Assembly: GCF_004792515.1 (NCBI RefSeq)
Contig: NZ_CP038865.1
Location: 766,001-830,000, forward strand
Direction of reading: 5' to 3'
Length of the DNA stretch: 64,000 bases
From: Vagococcus xieshaowenii
Lineage (GTDB): Bacteria > Bacillota > Bacilli > Lactobacillales > Vagococcaceae
This document shows, in pieces, positions 52,952 through 61,253 of the stretch (the first letter of the stretch is position 1; each line of letters starts with the position of its first letter). Position numbers and translations under genes: made by a program. The notes beneath the pieces were generated by a model. It had not been told where the DNA came from. It did no database searches and saw only the letters and a program-made list of their open reading frames with translations.

Positions 52952-53812
52952 ATGTACGGAGCAATTGAAGCGGGTGGTACAAAATTTGTTTGTGCGGTAA
53001 GCAATGAAGCGTTAGAAGTAGTAGAAAGAGTAAGTATTCCAACTGAAACACCAGAAGTGACAATGCAAGCGGTTTATAATTTTTTTGATCAGTATGAATT
53101 AGTGAGTATGGGAGTGGGTTCATTTGGTCCGATTGATGTGAATGAAGCATCAGCAACGTATGGTTATATCACTTCAACACCTAAATTAAAGTGGCAACAT
53201 GTAAATGTATTAGGCATGCTAAAAGAACATTATGACATACCAATTAGTTGGACAACGGATGTAAACGCCGCAGCGTATGGTGAATTAACGTTTGGTGCGG
53301 CTAAAGGTAAGCAGAGTTGTGTTTATTTAACCATTGGTACGGGTGTCGGTGGAGGAGCTGTTGTAAATGGCCAATTATTACAAGGGTTTGGACATCCAGA
53401 AATGGGACATATTCATATAAAACGTTTAGAAAATGATGCTTTTGAAGGAGTTTGTCCGTTCCACAACGACTGTGTTGAAGGATTAGTTGCAGGACCTGCC
53501 CTTGAAAAGAGAACGGGTAAAAAAGGAATTGAAGTTAAAGCGAACGATGAAGTGTGGCAAATACAAGCACATTATATCGCGCAAGCTTTAATGAATTATA
53601 CCTTAATTTTATCACCTGAAATCATTATTTTAGGTGGTGGCGTGATGCATCAAAAACAACTATTTCCATTAATTCGCCAAGAGTTTCAAAAAATAGTTGC
53701 TGAGTATGTGGCGTATCCTGATCTTGATCTGTACATAGTTCCAACTAAATTAGGAGACGATAGTGGCATTATGGGTTGTTTACAATTAGCAAAAGAAGTG
53801 GCGGGAAAATAA
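52952..53812 (+). CDS. scrK: Fructokinase, ROK family, zinc-binding
   Basis: A 286-residue ROK kinase. It shows the N-terminal phosphate loop EAGGTKF, the catalytic Asp103 in TTDVNAAAYGE, the adenosine segment TIGTGVGGG, and a zinc site built from GHPEMGHIH and CPFHNDC (Cys168, His171, Cys174). This spacing marks the YdhR/ScrK fructokinase group rather than glucokinase. It is followed 27 bases later by a second ROK kinase. Substrate preference for fructose or mannose is inferred from the family. Confidence 0.82.
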   Translation: MYGAIEAGGTKFVCAVSNEALEVVERVSIPTETPEVTMQAVYNFFDQYELVSMGVGSFGPIDVNEASATYGYITSTPKLKWQHVNVLGMLKEHYDIPISWTTDVNAAAYGELTFGAAKGKQSCVYLTIGTGVGGGAVVNGQLLQGFGHPEMGHIHIKRLENDAFEGVCPFHNDCVEGLVAGPALEKRTGKKGIEVKANDEVWQIQAHYIAQALMNYTLILSPEIIILGGGVMHQKQLFPLIRQEFQKIVAEYVAYPDLDLYIVPTKLGDDSGIMGCLQLAKEVAGK

Positions 53813-53839
53813 CATAATAAAAAGAAAAGGAGCGTAAAC

Positions 53840-54712
53840 ATGGCGATTTTAGCATTGGATTGGGGCGGTACTAACGTAAAACATGGTGTGTGGCATAATG
53901 AACAGTTAATCAATCAAGGGATTGAAAAAACACCCAAAACTTACGATGAAATGAAAGCACTATTATTACAAATTAAAGAGCAGCATGAAAAAGACTTTAC
54001 GTTTGAAGGAGTCGCTATTAGTGCACCAGGCGCTGTTAATTATGAAACGGGTGTAATTGAGGGGTTAAGTGCGATTCCTTATATCCATCATTTTGATATA
54101 AGACAAGAGCTAACAGAATTATTTCAACTACCAGTTAAATTAGAAAATGACGCGAACGCTGCGGGTATTGCTGAGACATGGCAAGGGGTAGCGAAAGGAC
54201 TTGGAAATGTATTATTTGTTGTCTTAGGTACAGGCGTTGGTGGGGCGATTATTCAAGATGGAAAATTAAACGTAGGCGCTCATCGTTACGGTGGCGAGTT
54301 TGGCTTGATGTATTTAACGCCAGACAATACCTTTAGCGAACTAGGAACCGCTGTTAAAATGGTTGAACGTTTTGCCTTACGTACACAGCAAAAACCAACT
54401 GAATTAGATGCAAAAAAAGTCTTTGCATTAGCAGAAGAGGGCGATGAAGTGGCAATAGATGAGGTCAATAATTTTTATAATTATTTGGCACAAGGGTTGT
54501 TTAGTTTGATGTTTTGTTTTGACCCAGATTGTATTGTTATTGGCGGGGGTGTTTCTGCAAAAGAAGGATTAGTTGAGGAAGTCACCAAGCGCGTACAGGA
54601 AAAAGTTGATCGATTAAATATAAAAGATTATCATGTAGATATTCGTGCGTGTCAATTTGGTAATGATGCTAATTTAATTGGTGCAGTAGCTTCGTATTAC
54701 CAACAACTTTAA
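53840..54712 (+). CDS. ROK family sugar kinase without zinc motif
   Basis: A 290-residue ROK kinase, beta-glucoside kinase (BglK)-like. It has DWGGTNVK (7-14), the catalytic Asp104 in LENDANAAG, and the LGTGVGGA loop (129-136). The cysteine cluster of ROK zinc proteins (CxCGxxGC) is missing; where it should stand is GEFGLMYLTPDN (about 152-163). Sugar specificity may be different from its neighbour. AAAGGAGCG precedes the ATG; likely one transcript with the fructokinase. Confidence 0.8.
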   Translation: MAILALDWGGTNVKHGVWHNEQLINQGIEKTPKTYDEMKALLLQIKEQHEKDFTFEGVAISAPGAVNYETGVIEGLSAIPYIHHFDIRQELTELFQLPVKLENDANAAGIAETWQGVAKGLGNVLFVVLGTGVGGAIIQDGKLNVGAHRYGGEFGLMYLTPDNTFSELGTAVKMVERFALRTQQKPTELDAKKVFALAEEGDEVAIDEVNNFYNYLAQGLFSLMFCFDPDCIVIGGGVSAKEGLVEEVTKRVQEKVDRLNIKDYHVDIRACQFGNDANLIGAVASYYQQL

Positions 54713-54740
54713 AAGAAATAACTCGCTCAGTATTTTTTAA

Positions 54741-54768
54741 TTGAATTCAAGCGATAATATGGTATGTT
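54741..54768 (+). promoter_or_regulatory. Promoter of the DUF2969 gene
   Basis: TTGAAT, 16 bases, TATGTT with TGG in front. It lies about 35 bases ahead of the start. Confidence 0.5.
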
Positions 54769-54803
54769 TAATTAGTAACTATTTATGTTGAGGAGCTAAT
54801 AAA

Positions 54804-55034
54804 ATGAAAAAAAATAAAGATATTGAAGTATTAATTGAAGAGTCAAGCAAGAATAAAAACGGTGAAACTATTACTGTCCATGAAATGAAAATTGGAAAAA
54901 AAACAATTGGCACAGTTGAAGTGTTATCAGCTAATAAGTTTGAAGTTTATTACGATAATGAACTAATAAGTACAGTAAAAGGGCTTGATGAAGCCTTTGA
55001 AGAAATTATCCGTCAATGGAATTTATTTCAATAA
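54804..55034 (+). CDS. DUF2969 family protein
   Basis: A 76-residue small cytoplasmic protein of mixed strands and a final helix (GLDEAFEEIIRQWNLF). The pattern KNKDIEV, EMKIGKKTIGTVE and FEVYYDNELI matches DUF2969, a family found almost only in Lactobacillales; function unknown. GAGGAGC precedes the ATG. It lies just ahead of two tRNA genes but has its own promoter. It helps place the organism in this order. Confidence 0.8.
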   Translation: MKKNKDIEVLIEESSKNKNGETITVHEMKIGKKTIGTVEVLSANKFEVYYDNELISTVKGLDEAFEEIIRQWNLFQ

Positions 55035-55059
55035 AAAATAATTTTTTTAAAAAAAGTAC

Positions 55060-55088
55060 TTGCATTAGTCAACTTTATTATGTATTAT
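55060..55088 (+). promoter_or_regulatory. Promoter of the tRNA-Tyr/tRNA-Gln unit
   Basis: TTGCAT, 17 bases, TATTAT; about 35 bases before tRNA-Tyr, behind an A-rich stretch typical of UP elements. Confidence 0.55.
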
Positions 55089-55098
55089 ATAGAAGTGG

Positions 55099-55117
55099 TC
55101 AGGTGAGCAACACCTGA
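55099..55117 (+). other. Hairpin in the 5' leader of tRNA-Tyr
   Basis: TCAGGTG, loop AGCAA, CACCTGA: a perfect seven-base-pair stem ending five bases ahead of the tRNA. No T run follows, so it is not a terminator. It may shape the precursor for RNase P. Confidence 0.6.
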
Positions 55118-55122
55118 TAACT

Positions 55123-55203
55123 GGAGGGGTAGCGAAGTGGCTAAACGCGGCGGACTGTAAATCCGCTCCTTCGGGTTCGGCAGTTCGAATCTGCCCCCCT
55201 CCA
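55123..55203 (+). tRNA. tRNA-Tyr (GTA)
   Basis: Cloverleaf folds by eye. The acceptor arms GGAGGGG and CCCCTCC pair, the discriminator is A, the anticodon loop is CTGTAAA with GTA at 55157-55159, a long variable arm follows (class II), and GTTCGAATC is the T loop. The CCA end is not encoded. Confidence 0.95.
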
Positions 55204-55209
55204 TTATAA

Positions 55210-55281
55210 TGGGCTATAGCCAAGCGGTAAGGCAACGGACTTTGACTCCGTCACTCGTTGGTTCGAATCCAGCTAGCCCAG
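55210..55281 (+). tRNA. tRNA-Gln (TTG)
   Basis: Acceptor TGGGCTA pairs with TAGCCCA, discriminator G. The anticodon loop is CTTTGAC with TTG at 55242-55244. The short variable loop and GGTTCGAATCC T arm are normal. CCA is not encoded. It lies six bases behind tRNA-Tyr. Confidence 0.95.
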
Positions 55282-55283
55282 TC

Positions 55284-55313
55284 AAAGCTACTTTCTTAGA
55301 AAGTAGCTTTTTT
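55284..55313 (+). terminator. Terminator of the tRNA unit
   Basis: AAAGCTACTTTC, loop TTA, GAAAGTAGCTTT, then T run; twelve perfect pairs. Confidence 0.93.
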
Positions 55314-55364
55314 GTTTTATAATGATGGAAACGTGTACATGTTTTGTGTGTAGTGGTTTTTGTC

Positions 55365-55393
55365 TAGTCAGTTCAAGTGATTAATGTTAGAAT
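55365..55393 (+). promoter_or_regulatory. Promoter of hprK-lgt-ppaX-gpsA-galU
   Basis: TAGTCA, 17 bases, TAGAAT with TGT in front (extended -10); about 34 bases ahead of hprK. Confidence 0.55.
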
Positions 55394-55427
55394 AAATGAA
55401 TAGTATAGGTGTAATGAGGAGGCTATT

Positions 55428-56360
55428 ATGACAGAATTTGTGACAGTTGAACAATTAGTAAATGAGTTAGAACTAGAAGTCTTTTCAGGGAATGACTATT
55501 TAGACAGAAAAATTTATACAGCGGATATTTCTAGACCGGGGTTAGAGTTAACTGGTTATTTCAATTATTATCCTGCAGATAGAATTCAGTTGTTCGGTAA
55601 GAAAGAAACGACGTTTTTAGAACGTATGTCTTCTGATGAAAAAAGAATCGTTATGAAGAAGTTATGTAATGATGATACGCCAGTATTTGTATTTTCAAGA
55701 GGATTGACACCAACACCTGAATTGGTAGAAGCTGCTAAAGAAAAAGGAGTAACGATTTTAACAACCAAACGTTCAACTTCTAGAATATCAGGTCTTATGT
55801 CTAATTTTATAGACTCGAAATTAGCACCGAGAACATCTATTCATGGTGTGTTAGTTGAAATCTATGGCTTAGGTGTATTAATACAAGGTGATAGCGGTAT
55901 TGGTAAGAGCGAGACAGGTTTGGAATTAATAAAAAAAGGACATCGTTTAGTAGCGGATGATCGTGTGGATGTTTATCAACAAGATGAACGAACAGTCATT
56001 GGAGAGCCGGCACCAATATTAGAACACCTGATGGAAATCCGTGGTATTGGAATTATCGATGTGATGAATTTATTTGGTGCAAGTTCGGTAAGAAAGAGTG
56101 TACCAGTCCAATTAGTCGTTAAACTAGAACATTGGACGCCAGACAAGCAGTTCGATCGTTTGGGTGGTGCTGAACAAACGTTTAGAATCGCTGATGTCGA
56201 TGTTCCAATGATTTCGATTCCTGTTAAGACAGGTCGAAATGTTGCGATTATCATTGAAGTTGCAGCTATGAATTTTAGAGCAAAATCGATGGGTTACAAT
56301 GCAACAGAAAAATTTGAAGATAATTTGTCAAAATTAATTGAAACAAATTCAGAACAATAG
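55428..56360 (+). CDS. hprK: HPr kinase/phosphorylase
   Basis: Phosphorylates HPr on Ser46 in response to glycolytic intermediates, the master step of carbon catabolite control. The 310-residue protein has the conserved His139 in SIHGVLVEIYG, Walker A GDSGIGKS (154-161), and the C-terminal signature EIRGIGIIDVMNLFG. AGGAGG precedes the ATG. The order hprK-lgt-ppaX is the same as in Bacillus. Confidence 0.97.
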   Translation: MTEFVTVEQLVNELELEVFSGNDYLDRKIYTADISRPGLELTGYFNYYPADRIQLFGKKETTFLERMSSDEKRIVMKKLCNDDTPVFVFSRGLTPTPELVEAAKEKGVTILTTKRSTSRISGLMSNFIDSKLAPRTSIHGVLVEIYGLGVLIQGDSGIGKSETGLELIKKGHRLVADDRVDVYQQDERTVIGEPAPILEHLMEIRGIGIIDVMNLFGASSVRKSVPVQLVVKLEHWTPDKQFDRLGGAEQTFRIADVDVPMISIPVKTGRNVAIIIEVAAMNFRAKSMGYNATEKFEDNLSKLIETNSEQ

Positions 56361-56378
56361 AAAGTGGGTTAAGCGAAT

Positions 56379-57197
56379 ATGTTGTTTGCACAAATTAATC
56401 CTGTAGCTTTTAAGTTGTTTGGATTAGAAATACGTTGGTATGCCTTGATTATTGTCAGCGGGATTGTGATAGCAGGCTGGTTAGCAACAAGAGAATCAAA
56501 AAAAATGGGTTATAAAGATGATGATATTGTTGATTTCATGCTTTGGGCGTTGCCGTTATCCATTGTAGGCGCACGTTTGTATTATGTACTGTTTGAGTGG
56601 TCGTATTATTCACAACATCCTTCCGAAATATTGAACATTCGTAACGGTGGCTTAGCAATTTATGGTGGATTAATAACAGGGGCGTTAGTTACATACTTCT
56701 TTACTCGGAGTCGTTATTACTCTATGTGGAAGTTTTTAGATATTGCGACACCTGGTGTAATTATTGCACAAGCCATCGGACGATGGGGGAATTTTACAAA
56801 TCATGAAGCATTTGGTGGTGACACGACGCGTCGTTTTTTAGAGTCATTACATTTGCCTAATGTTATTATTGATAACATGAAGATTGAAGGGATATATCGT
56901 CAACCTACGTTTTTATATGAGAGTGTTTGGAATGTTATTGGCTTTATTCTATTAATGGTATTGAGAAGAAAGAAAGACTTGTTTAGACAAGGTGAAGTGG
57001 CGTTAAGTTATGTGATGTGGTATTCATTTGGACGATTTTTTGTAGAAGGTATGAGAACGGATAGTCTCTACTTATTTGGTAATATAAGAGTATCTCAAGC
57101 TCTTTCTGCGCTTTTATTTGTAGGCGCGATTATCATGATGATTTATCGTAGAAAAGTGGTAAAACCATCACTATATAATATTAGGGGTGTAAGATAA
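56379..57197 (+). CDS. lgt: Prolipoprotein diacylglyceryl transferase
   Basis: Adds diacylglycerol to the lipobox cysteine of prelipoproteins. The 272-residue membrane protein with about seven helices has the Lgt signature GRWGNFTNHEAFGG near 128-141, with the essential arginine. RWYALIIVSGI is near the N-terminus. It starts 18 bases after hprK and ends directly on the ppaX start. Confidence 0.95.
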   Translation: MLFAQINPVAFKLFGLEIRWYALIIVSGIVIAGWLATRESKKMGYKDDDIVDFMLWALPLSIVGARLYYVLFEWSYYSQHPSEILNIRNGGLAIYGGLITGALVTYFFTRSRYYSMWKFLDIATPGVIIAQAIGRWGNFTNHEAFGGDTTRRFLESLHLPNVIIDNMKIEGIYRQPTFLYESVWNVIGFILLMVLRRKKDLFRQGEVALSYVMWYSFGRFFVEGMRTDSLYLFGNIRVSQALSALLFVGAIIMMIYRRKVVKPSLYNIRGVR

Positions 57198-57863
57198 TTG
57201 AAAAAAGTAGAAACTGTATTATTTGACTTTGATGGGACATTAGCAGATACGAATCATCTAATTGCTCAATCGTATTTACATGTATTAGGAAAGTATTTTC
57301 CTGGACGCTTTTTGACAGAAGAATCAGTGGTTCAATACAATGGTCCCTCTTTAGAAGAAGTATTTGGGTCATTAGATAATGATAATGCTGAACAAATGAT
57401 AAAAGAATATCGTGAATATAATCATGCTAAACATGATGAGTTAATCGAAATATTTCCAGGTGTGCAAGAAGTGTTGGCTAATTTGAAACAACATGGTATT
57501 AAATTAGCAGTTGTTTCAACGAAGAAAAAAGAATTATTAGTACATGGACTGAAATTCCTTAATATTTATGATTATTTTGATGTAATATTAGGGAACGGTG
57601 ATTTTACAAAGGTAAAACCGAATCCAGAATCACTAAATCTGGCGATAGAAAGATTAGAAGCAACGCCTGAAACGACGTTGATGATTGGTGATAATCCACA
57701 AGATATTGAAGCAGCCAATAGAGCGAATGTTAGAGGTATATTTGTAGAATGGTCATGTAAATCAATTAAGGATGTTGCACCATATCACCCCTATAAAATG
57801 GTAGCAACGATGAAAGAATTAGAGGAATTGATTGTTTTTGAAAACAACGGAGGTATCAAATGA
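57198..57863 (+). CDS. ppaX: Pyrophosphatase PpaX (HAD family)
   Basis: Hydrolyses the pyrophosphate released by HPrK when it dephosphorylates Ser-HPr. The 221-residue HAD protein has the nucleophile motif [17 protein letters not shown] with lysine and [11 protein letters not shown]. The start codon is TTG, immediately after the lgt stop and behind TTAGGGGTG. Specificity for pyrophosphate rests on operon context; other HAD phosphatases look alike. Confidence 0.85.
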   Translation: MKKVETVLFDFDGTLADTNHLIAQSYLHVLGKYFPGRFLTEESVVQYNGPSLEEVFGSLDNDNAEQMIKEYREYNHAKHDELIEIFPGVQEVLANLKQHGIKLAVVSTKKKELLVHGLKFLNIYDYFDVILGNGDFTKVKPNPESLNLAIERLEATPETTLMIGDNPQDIEAANRANVRGIFVEWSCKSIKDVAPYHPYKMVATMKELEELIVFENNGGIK

Positions 57864-58876
57864 AACAAAAAGTTGCAGTTCTAGGGACAGGTTCGTGGGG
57901 GCTTGCATTAGCGCAAACCTTAGTTGAAAACGGACATGAAGTGATATTATGGGGACGAGATGTTTCTCAGGTTACTGAACTAAATGAGTATCATACAAAC
58001 AAAGCTTATCTGCCAGAAATTGTTTTTCCTGACACGCTTAAAGCAACAACAAGTATGGGGGATGCTGTAAAAGATGCAGATGCAGTATTGTTTGTTGTAC
58101 CAACAAAGGCGATTAGAGACGTAGCCCGTCAATTTGTAGAAGTTGTTCATACACAACCGGTAATTATTCATGCAAGTAAAGGATTTGAACAAGAAACACA
58201 TTTACGTATTTCTGAGATACTTGCAGAAGAAATTCCAGAAACTAAACGAAAAGATATTGTGGTTTTATCAGGTCCAAGTCATGCTGAAGAAGTGGCAGTA
58301 CATGATTTAACCACTATAACTGCTGCTAGTAAAAATGAAGACTATGCTGAATATGTTCAAGAATTATTTAGCAATGGATATTTCCGGGTTTATACTAACG
58401 ATGATGTGATTGGCGTAGAAACCGGAGCAGCATTAAAAAATATCATCGCACTGGGTGCGGGGGCTATTCACGGACTAGGCTTAGGGGATAACGCTAAAGC
58501 AGCTATCATGACACGTGGTCTAGCAGAAATTACACGATTAGGTGTGGCAATGGGAGCTGATCCATTAACGTTTATCGGGCTAAGTGGCTTTGGAGACTTA
58601 ATTGTTACCTGTACCAGTATTCACTCACGAAACTGGCGAACAGGAGATATGTTAGGTAAAGGCAAGAGTTTAGATGAGATTTTATCTTCAATGGGAATGA
58701 TTGTTGAAGGTGTTTCTACGACTAAGTCAGCTTATGAACTTGCACAACAACTAGAAGTTGAAATGCCAATTACAGAAGCAATTTATCAAGTTTTATATGA
58801 GAATAAAGATGTGAACTATGTGATTAAAGAAATGATGTTGAGAGATAGTAAGTCGGAAAAAGAATTTGATAAATAA
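57860..58876 (+). CDS. gpsA: Glycerol-3-phosphate dehydrogenase [NAD(P)+]
   Basis: Supplies glycerol 3-phosphate for lipids from dihydroxyacetone phosphate. The 338-residue protein has the NAD-binding GTGSWG (8-13), SGPSHAEEV, the conserved lysine in [11 protein letters not shown] and the [14 protein letters not shown] segment. Its ATG overlaps the ppaX stop by four bases behind GGAGGT. PlsY, encoded elsewhere in the window, uses its product. Confidence 0.96.
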   Translation: MKQKVAVLGTGSWGLALAQTLVENGHEVILWGRDVSQVTELNEYHTNKAYLPEIVFPDTLKATTSMGDAVKDADAVLFVVPTKAIRDVARQFVEVVHTQPVIIHASKGFEQETHLRISEILAEEIPETKRKDIVVLSGPSHAEEVAVHDLTTITAASKNEDYAEYVQELFSNGYFRVYTNDDVIGVETGAALKNIIALGAGAIHGLGLGDNAKAAIMTRGLAEITRLGVAMGADPLTFIGLSGFGDLIVTCTSIHSRNWRTGDMLGKGKSLDEILSSMGMIVEGVSTTKSAYELAQQLEVEMPITEAIYQVLYENKDVNYVIKEMMLRDSKSEKEFDK

Positions 58877-58901
58877 TTATAGTAAAAAGGGGAATTTTAG
58901 A

Positions 58902-59837
58902 ATGACAGAAGGAAAAGTTAGAAAAGCCATTATACCAGCAGCGGGATTAGGAACACGTTTTTTACCTGCTACAAAAGCTATGGCTAAAGAGATGTTACCA
59001 ATTGTAGATAAACCAACGATTCAATTTATTGTTGAAGAAGCGTTAGCTTCTGGTATAGAAGATATTTTAATTGTAACGGGAAAAGCAAAACGTCCTATAG
59101 AAGATCACTTTGACTCAAATTTAGAATTAGAAATGAACTTAAAAGAAAAAGGTAAATGGGAATTATTAGAAACCGTGGAAGCAACAACTGGTATTAATTT
59201 ACATTTTATCCGCCAATCTCGTGCACTAGGACTAGGCCACGCGGTTTCTTTAGGAAAAGCCTTTGTGGGAGATGAACCGTTTGTGGTCATGCTTGGTGAT
59301 GATATTATGACGGATGAGGTTCCTTTAACAAAACAACTAATCGATAATTACAATGAAACAAAAGCATCTACTATTGCTGTTATGGAAGTGCCGCATGAAG
59401 ATACTTCTAAGTATGGGATTATAGCACCAGAAAGCGAAGTGAAGGATGGGTTGTACAACGTGAATCATTTTGTTGAAAAACCTAAGCCAGAAGATGCACC
59501 AAGTAACCTAGCTATTATCGGCCGTTATTTGTTTACACCAGAAATTTTTGATTTATTAGAAAAACAAGCCCCAGGAGCAGGTGGAGAAATTCAATTAACA
59601 GATGCTATTGATGAATTGAATAAAACACAACGCGTATTTGGTCATAAATTTACGGGTAAACGTTATGATGTAGGAGATAAATTTGGTTTCTTAAAATCAA
59701 GTATCGAGTATGGTTTAGAACACGCTGAAGTGAAAGATCAATTACATGATTTTATTATCGAACTAGGTAAAGAGTTAGCTAAAGAAGATAAAAAAAATAG
59801 TAGGACAGAAAATGTATCAGAAAAAGAAGCGGAATAA
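58902..59837 (+). CDS. galU: UTP-glucose-1-phosphate uridylyltransferase
   Basis: Makes UDP-glucose for teichoic acid decoration, glycolipids and polysaccharides. The 311-residue protein has the nucleotide loop [17 protein letters not shown], the [12 protein letters not shown] segment and [15 protein letters not shown] 58902 is used since AAAAGGGGA lies upstream; a longer frame beginning in the end of gpsA has no ribosome site. It is the last gene of the hprK unit, followed by a strong terminator. Confidence 0.95.
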   Translation: MTEGKVRKAIIPAAGLGTRFLPATKAMAKEMLPIVDKPTIQFIVEEALASGIEDILIVTGKAKRPIEDHFDSNLELEMNLKEKGKWELLETVEATTGINLHFIRQSRALGLGHAVSLGKAFVGDEPFVVMLGDDIMTDEVPLTKQLIDNYNETKASTIAVMEVPHEDTSKYGIIAPESEVKDGLYNVNHFVEKPKPEDAPSNLAIIGRYLFTPEIFDLLEKQAPGAGGEIQLTDAIDELNKTQRVFGHKFTGKRYDVGDKFGFLKSSIEYGLEHAEVKDQLHDFIIELGKELAKEDKKNSRTENVSEKEAE

Positions 59838-59838
59838 G

Positions 59839-59871
59839 AAAAAGGAACGAGGCTTAGCCTCGTTCCTTTTT
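59839..59871. terminator. Bidirectional terminator
   Basis: AAAAAGGAACGAGGC, TTA loop, GCCTCGTTCCTTTTT: fifteen perfect pairs. Ends galU (+) and the 66-residue SOS gene (-). Confidence 0.95.
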
Positions 59872-60070
59872 AGTAGTCTTCATAATAGTGGTGTTGATAA
59901 TAAGTAACGTGTTGTTGTCGTGTTTCATACTTTTTTTCGTCCCACAAAATAATAAGTGTGGCAAATAGTGGAATTGAAATAATAAGGGCTAATTTAAGGC
60001 CAAATGCGCCTAAAAATATACCTGTAAGCAAGGTGAAAAAAATAAAAAATAATCGTCTAATACCAGTCAT
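59870..60070 (-). CDS. Small membrane protein under LexA control, uncharacterised
   Basis: I do not recognise this 66-residue protein. It has a short basic start, two membrane helices (about 7-24 and 27-44) linked by a tight turn, and a tail rich in Tyr and His (six Tyr and three His among the last 22 residues, ending YYEDY). By charge the tail is probably cytoplasmic. The gene is real: AAGGAGGAG is ideally placed, it has its own promoter with two LexA boxes, and it shares a perfect terminator. It lies directly behind lexA on the same strand. Known LexA-controlled division inhibitors (YneA, SosA) have one helix and an outer domain, so this is a different architecture. Candidate roles are a division brake, a membrane-acting effector or a toxin. 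Confidence 0.85.
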   Translation of the reverse strand: MTGIRRLFFIFFTLLTGIFLGAFGLKLALIISIPLFATLIILWDEKKYETRQQHVTYYQHHYYEDY

Positions 60071-60089
60071 AAATAACTCCTCCTTGATA

Positions 60090-60139
60090 CGAACGTTTGT
60101 TCTTGTTTTTATTATACAAACATTTGTTCGTGTTGTAAA
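60090..60139 (-). promoter_or_regulatory. SOS promoter with two LexA boxes
   Basis: Read on the minus strand: TTTACA (60139-60134), 17 bases, TATAAT (60116-60111). LexA box CGAACAAATGTTTG (60130-60117) fits CGAACRNRYGTTYG at every position and fills the spacer. A second box AGAACAAACGTTCG (60103-60090), one mismatch, lies just downstream of the -10 around the transcription start. Confidence 0.9.
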
Positions 60140-60148
60140 GGGTTATTA

Positions 60149-60766
60149 TTAAAAAGAACGATAAAGGCCAACGACTTTTCCTAGAATAGTACATGACTCT
60201 AAATAGATGGGATCAAGTGCATCGTTTTCAGGTTGTAATCTGATACGATTGTCTTCTTTATAAAAGGTTTTGCACGTTGCTTCATCTTCATCTGTCATGG
60301 CAATGACGATATCCCCGTTGCTAGCTTGTTCTTGTTTACGTACAATGACGAAGTCGCCGTCAACAATACCTTTGTTTATCATGCTAGTGCCCCGTATGGT
60401 TAGCATAAATAAAGGTCTGGTTTCATTTTTGAATTCTGGCGGGACAGGAAAGAAATCAGAGGCATTTTCAACCGCTAATATAGGTTCACCCGCAGTTACT
60501 GTTCCAAGTACAGGAATAGTAGATGGTTGAATACCTAATAGTTCTAATCCCAACTTAGTTACTTCAATAGCACGTGGTTTGGATGGGTCGCGTAATAATA
60601 ATCCTTTTTGTTCTAGTCGCGCTAAGTGACCATGAACGGTAGAAGTAGAAGATAAATTGACTGCTTCACATATTTCTCTGACAGTAGGTGGATAACCACG
60701 TTGTTCTACGGTTTCATGTATATAATGTAAAATGCTTAATTGGCGATTCTCTTTTTTATTCGTCAC
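60149..60766 (-). CDS. lexA: SOS regulator LexA
   Basis: The 205-residue SOS repressor. The N-terminal winged helix (1-65) has the recognition segment [21 protein letters not shown]. The self-cleavage site is Ala92-Gly93 in TVTAGEP, and the serine-lysine dyad is Ser128 in RGTSM and Lys166 in TCKTFY. All are intact. The start codon is GTG on the minus strand behind AGGAGG. A LexA box in its own promoter indicates autoregulation. Confidence 0.96.
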   Translation of the reverse strand: MTNKKENRQLSILHYIHETVEQRGYPPTVREICEAVNLSSTSTVHGHLARLEQKGLLLRDPSKPRAIEVTKLGLELLGIQPSTIPVLGTVTAGEPILAVENASDFFPVPPEFKNETRPLFMLTIRGTSMINKGIVDGDFVIVRKQEQASNGDIVIAMTDEDEATCKTFYKEDNRIRLQPENDALDPIYLESCTILGKVVGLYRSF

Positions 60767-60801
60767 AGGAAATCCTCCTAGTAGTTAGTTTGATTAGTTA
60801 A

Positions 60802-60841
60802 ATTCTAACACATTAAGTAGAAGTAATCAAACACACGTTCG
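60802..60841 (-). promoter_or_regulatory. lexA promoter and LexA box
   Basis: Minus strand: LexA box CGAACGTGTGTTTG (60841-60828), a full match to CGAACRNRYGTTYG, overlaps the -35 TTGATT (60830-60825), then 17 bases to TAGAAT (60807-60802). The box also stands about 64 bases ahead of ynzC on the + strand. Confidence 0.88.
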
Positions 60842-60853
60842 TAAGTTGGAGGT

Positions 60854-60882
60854 TTGTGTTTTATGACAATATCGATTAAAAT
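60854..60882 (+). promoter_or_regulatory. Possible promoter of ynzC
   Basis: TTGTGT, 17 bases, TAAAAT. Transcription would begin only a few bases ahead of the AGGAGG of ynzC. An alternative ribosome site TTGGAGG at 60846 lies upstream of this promoter. Confidence 0.4.
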
Positions 60883-60904
60883 AGGTAATTGTATAGGAGG
60901 ACTG

Positions 60905-61162
60905 ATGAAAATGTTATCAAAAGAAAAAATGGCTAGAATTAATGAGTTAGCACGTAAGAAAAAAGCTGAAGGTTTAACAAAGGAAGAAATTTTAGAACAA
61001 CAGGCATTAAGAGAAGAATACTTAACAGTTTTTAGAGGTGGCATGCGTCATCATATCGAAGGCATGAAAGTAGTGGACCAAGAAGGAACAGATGTAACGC
61101 CTGATAAGTTAAAACGTATTCAAAAAGATAAACAAATTCATGGTCGTCATTTAGAAGATTAG
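60905..61162 (+). CDS. ynzC: DUF896 protein YnzC
   Basis: An 85-residue small helical, very basic protein of the DUF896 family (YnzC/YozD-like), with [21 protein letters not shown] and REEYL, then [11 protein letters not shown]-type segment [10 protein letters not shown] and the KLKR tail. In Bacillus ynzC is in the LexA-controlled yneA-yneB-ynzC operon next to lexA; here it stands alone opposite lexA. The start is at ATG 60905 or 60911 behind AGGAGG. An upstream in-frame ATG at 60863 with its own GGAGG would add 14 residues. Function unknown. Confidence 0.85.
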   Translation: MKMLSKEKMARINELARKKKAEGLTKEEILEQQALREEYLTVFRGGMRHHIEGMKVVDQEGTDVTPDKLKRIQKDKQIHGRHLED

Positions 61163-61184
61163 TGAAACTGTTTACAAAAAAACA

Positions 61185-61213
61185 TTGCGTATAGTGTAAA
61201 AAAATAGTAAAAT
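61185..61213 (+). promoter_or_regulatory. Promoter of tkt
   Basis: TTGCGT, 17 bases, TAAAAT; about 41 bases before the tkt start. Confidence 0.6.
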
Positions 61214-61253
61214 GTAATAAAGGTAAAAAAAACCTAAAACATAGGAGATGATC

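Noticed and set aside
59958-60152. A + strand open frame of 64 codons opposite the 66-residue SOS gene
   Set aside because: It has no ribosome site, and all signals (promoter, LexA boxes, AAGGAGG, terminator) belong to the minus strand gene.
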